DNA of 26,262 nucleotides from CAVUUN01 sp964421755. Its GTDB lineage: Bacteria; Acidobacteriota; UBA6911; RPQK01. The position numbers were made by a program, and so were the translations under genes. Positions 24,190 through 26,262 of this stretch are shown here, in pieces. Location: assembly GCA_964421755.1 (NCBI GenBank), contig CAYQYP010000448.1, forward strand, positions 1 through 26,262, given 5' to 3'. Within the stretch, counting starts at the first letter, position 1. Every line of letters begins with the position of its first letter. The notes beneath the pieces were generated by a model, which had not been told where the DNA came from, ran no database searches, and worked only from the letters and a program-made list of their open reading frames with translations.

Positions 24190-25385
24190 TGTGCGCAGTG
24201 TCAGATGAAAACAACGCGGGCGCCCTGAGCGAGCACGCGATCAAGGTGCTGCTGGTCGACGACCAGCCGATCGTGGCCGATGCGGTTCGCCGAATGCTCG
24301 AACCGGAAACGGATATCGTCTTCCATTATTGCCAGGATCCGTCTGAGGCGATCGACATGGCGGCCGAGGTTCAGCCCACCGTTATCTTGCAGGACCTCGT
24401 CATGCCGGATATCGACGGGCTGACGCTGGTTCGGTTTGTGCGCGCTCACCCGGAGCTGAAGGACGTCCCCCTGATTGTGCTCTCGAGCAAGGAAGAGGCG
24501 ATCACGAAGGCGGAGGCCTTCGCGGTCGGGGCGAATGACTACCTGGTGAAACTCCCTGACCGCATAGAGCTGGTCGCGCGGATCCGCTATCACTCGCGTG
24601 GCTACATTAACCTGCTCGAACGTAATGAGGCCTACCAGGCACTGTACGAGAGCCGGCAAGCGCTCATGTCTGAGCTCGCCCAAGCGGCCGACTACGTCAC
24701 TTCCCGCCTCCCCGAAGAACTGATGGAAGGACCAATTCGGACAAACTGGCGGTTCTTTCCATCAGCCCAGCTCGGAGGCGACTGTTTCGGATACCACTGG
24801 GTCGATGACGAAAACTTCGCCATCTATCTCCTGGATGTTTGCGGCCACGGAGTTGGTTCGGCTCTGCTTTCGGTCTCGGCCATCAACGTCCTCAGGTCAC
24901 ATTCGTTGCCGGGCGTGGACTTCAGGTCACCCGAGAAGGTGCTCAGCGGCATGAATGAGGCGTTTCAAATGCAGGAGCACAACAACCTGTACTTCACCAT
25001 GTGGTACGGGGTCTTCAATGCCCGTACCCGTAAGTTACGTTTCTCCAACGGCGGACACCCGCCTGCGCTTCTGGTATCGAGCGGCTCCTGCTCGGAGTTG
25101 ATAGCCACCAACTTCGTTATCGGTGCCTTTCCCGGCGGTTCCTACTGCAGCCAGGAGACGGAGATTCCCGCTTCCCCTGCGGATCTGTACGTCTTCTCGG
25201 ATGGAGTCTACGAAGTCGAACAGCCGGATGGCAGTATGTGGACGCTGGAACAGTTGCGCGATTTTCTCCTGAACCCCGGGCATTCGCCCGCATCGAAGAT
25301 AGATGACCTTTACAGAATGCTCCAGAAGATGCGCGGGCGGGATGTGCTTGACGACGACTTCTCGATGGTAAGAGTCACTTTGTAG
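24186..25385 (+). CDS. Response regulator: WspR-like receiver fused to a PP2C/SpoIIE (RsbU-type) phosphatase
   Basis: The 399-residue protein starts at ATG 24186 (GGGAG at 24176-24180), overlapping the CheB stop. The receiver has VLLVDDQ (Asp25, Asp26), the phospho-acceptor Asp70 in ILQDLVMP, VLSSKEE, and DYLVKLPD. The segments VILQDLVMPDIDGLTL, GANDYLVKLPDRIELVARI and RYHSRGYI followed by EAYQALYESRQAL closely resemble WspR as I recall it, including the linker helix. From about residue 165 the GGDEF domain is replaced by a PP2C-type phosphatase. Its metal ligands are in place: LGGDCFG (Asp199), LLDVCGHGVGSALL (Asp217), FSDGVYE (Asp339) and LDDDFSMV (389-391). It is the last gene of the operon and should dephosphorylate the STAS protein encoded at 12830. 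That link is inferred. Confidence 0.92.
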   Translation: MMCAVSDENNAGALSEHAIKVLLVDDQPIVADAVRRMLEPETDIVFHYCQDPSEAIDMAAEVQPTVILQDLVMPDIDGLTLVRFVRAHPELKDVPLIVLSSKEEAITKAEAFAVGANDYLVKLPDRIELVARIRYHSRGYINLLERNEAYQALYESRQALMSELAQAADYVTSRLPEELMEGPIRTNWRFFPSAQLGGDCFGYHWVDDENFAIYLLDVCGHGVGSALLSVSAINVLRSHSLPGVDFRSPEKVLSGMNEAFQMQEHNNLYFTMWYGVFNARTRKLRFSNGGHPPALLVSSGSCSELIATNFVIGAFPGGSYCSQETEIPASPADLYVFSDGVYEVEQPDGSMWTLEQLRDFLLNPGHSPASKIDDLYRMLQKMRGRDVLDDDFSMVRVTL

Positions 25386-25432
25386 GCTTGGCAGCCGATA
25401 GGACCTAACGGTGTGTGCGGCCAAGCGATGCC

Positions 25433-25469
25433 TTTTCAACAGCCGCGCACGCGGCGAAGCTGTTGAAAA
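25433..25469 (+). terminator. Strong hairpin, probable operon terminator
   Basis: TTTTCAACAGC (25433-25443) pairs perfectly with GCTGTTGAAAA (25459-25469). An inner CCGCG/CGCGG pairing tightens the loop. It begins 48 bases after the last stop codon of the operon. The arms are A/T-rich at their base but no separate T-tract follows. Confidence 0.5.
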
Positions 25470-25504
25470 TGTTCTTCGCTGTTAATAGACCGGCGAGTTC
25501 CCGG

Positions 25505-25689
25505 CGGAGGGCGAGATCGAATAGAGCCGCGCACGAGAGCGAGAGAAGCGAGCGAGAGTAAGCGGACCACCTGACTCGCTCCACTGCTTCGTGTCTAAAT
25601 GTCTCGACTTAGCGAATGATTGGTGGTCCGCTTACTCTAGCTCACTGCCGTTCGCTGTCGTGCGCGGCTCCATTCGATCTCGCCCTCCG
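25505..25689. repeat. Long inverted-repeat element, MITE- or REP-like
   Basis: The left arm 25505-25571 and right arm 25622-25689 are inverted copies of about 67 bases around a 50-base loop. The outer and inner ends of the arms match almost perfectly (CGGAGGGCGAGATCGAAT outside, AGTAAGCGGACCACC inside), and the mismatches concentrate in the middle. No coding frame lies inside. The sequence differs from the element at 9763-10012. The rest of 25386-25896 has no gene I can support. Confidence 0.65.
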
Positions 25690-25896
25690 CACGACATCAG
25701 CCCATAACAAGTCCGTTAACCGACTTCATTGCCGTGTTCCCGACACTTGTCAGCATAGGCTTGCCCCGTAGCAAAGCGGTCAAGCACCAAGTGGATCGTA
25801 CACCAGTAATTGGAGTCGGGTCGTCCAAACGGAGTTCCGGCACGAGCTTGTAGCGAAACGCTGGACCGATTCCTGGGACGCGGGGATAGCACGAGA

Positions 25897-26235
25897 TCAG
25901 CCTTCGTCGATGTCGTCGTCAACGACTTCGTAGTTGCAAAGATCCTCGACTACGGAGTGCAACTCTGTGTCGAACCACCGTTGGAACATTTCGAAGTCAC
26001 GGCCTTGGGGCCATGCCTTTTCGTCGAGGTGCCAGCTCCTGAGTTCATTCTCGAAAATAGTCGGATAAAGCTCCTCGAGGATCTCCCACGCTTCCGCATC
26101 GTCGCTGTAGCTGGGAATTAGATATACGGTCTGCTCATTTCCAGGGTCCGGCACGAGGCCGGAGTCGTCGAGCGACAAGGCCCAGTCTAAGTACGGTTGC
26201 TTCGGGCGAACGATGACAACAGCTCTGTTCAGCAT
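25897..26235 (-). CDS. Conserved-looking hypothetical protein, acidic, cytoplasmic
   Basis: The 112-residue protein is read from the ATG complementary to 26233-26235, with an AAGGA ribosome binding site five bases upstream (26241-26245). It has no signal peptide or membrane segment. The sequence is rich in Trp, Asp and Glu (PYLDWALSLDDSGLVPDP, EQTVYLIPSYSDDAEAWEIL, LYPTIFENELRSWHLDEKAW) and ends in an Asp/Glu tail (DDDIDEG). It looks like a compact alpha/beta protein and reminds me of short hypothetical proteins found alone in many genomes, but I cannot assign a family or function. It reads towards the operon and is separated from it by the inverted-repeat element. Confidence 0.75.
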   Translation of the reverse strand: MLNRAVVIVRPKQPYLDWALSLDDSGLVPDPGNEQTVYLIPSYSDDAEAWEILEELYPTIFENELRSWHLDEKAWPQGRDFEMFQRWFDTELHSVVEDLCNYEVVDDDIDEG

Positions 26236-26262
26236 GTGCTTCCTTAGTCCGACGACACCACT

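Noticed and set aside
25716..25922. A 68-codon minus-strand frame downstream of the hypothetical gene at 25897-26235
   Set aside because: It overlaps the end of that gene by 26 bases, has no clear ribosome binding site and no recognisable motif. I cannot exclude a decayed gene remnant.

Overview
The window is GC-rich, about 26 kb of a bacterial chromosome. Acidobacteriota is the best guess, from the mix of large secreted Asp-box and repeat proteins, DUF11-type domains, dispersed palindromic elements and a Wsp-like chemosensory operon. This is an inference from gene content, because no rRNA or other marker gene is present.

Layout. Positions 1-266 hold the 3' end of a gene cut by the window edge. 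Positions 453-9704 hold three large secreted proteins on the + strand. Their N-terminal modules differ: a subtilase/sedolisin-like protease, an Asp-box beta-propeller protein, and an Asp-box/DUF11/Asp-box protein. All three end in the same module of about 256 residues, made of six Gly/Asp/Phe-rich repeats. A possible small transcription unit lies between the first two (3060-3568). Positions 9705-10175 are non-coding and packed with inverted repeats. They are followed by a minus-strand Tat-exported TIM-barrel protein (10176-11120) and a plus-strand secreted protein with a BsuPI-like C-terminus (11384-12496). A repeat-rich spacer (12497-12829) precedes the main operon.

Main operon (12830-25385). 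Ten tightly packed, often overlapping plus-strand genes encode a STAS anti-sigma-factor antagonist, an RsbW/SpoIIAB-type ATPase, two chemoreceptors, WspB-like CheW, WspC-like CheR-TPR, WspD-like CheW with an N-terminal Cys cluster, WspE-like CheA with two Hpt domains and a C-terminal receiver, WspF-like CheB, and a response regulator. Gene order and sequence hallmarks follow the Wsp (alternative cellular function) chemosensory pathway of Pseudomonas. The final regulator, however, keeps a WspR-like receiver and linker and carries a PP2C/SpoIIE phosphatase instead of the GGDEF diguanylate cyclase. Together with the STAS and kinase genes at the operon's 5' end, this suggests that receptor signalling drives a partner switch (dephosphorylation of the STAS protein) rather than c-di-GMP synthesis. 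The CheB receiver has lost its phospho-acceptor Asp (Lys53), so adaptation feedback is probably altered. No sigma factor is encoded nearby, so the final target is unknown. This output-swapped Wsp system is the most interesting content of the window.

Right end. Positions 25386-25896 contain a strong hairpin that probably terminates the operon and a long inverted-repeat element. A minus-strand conserved hypothetical gene lies at 25897-26235.
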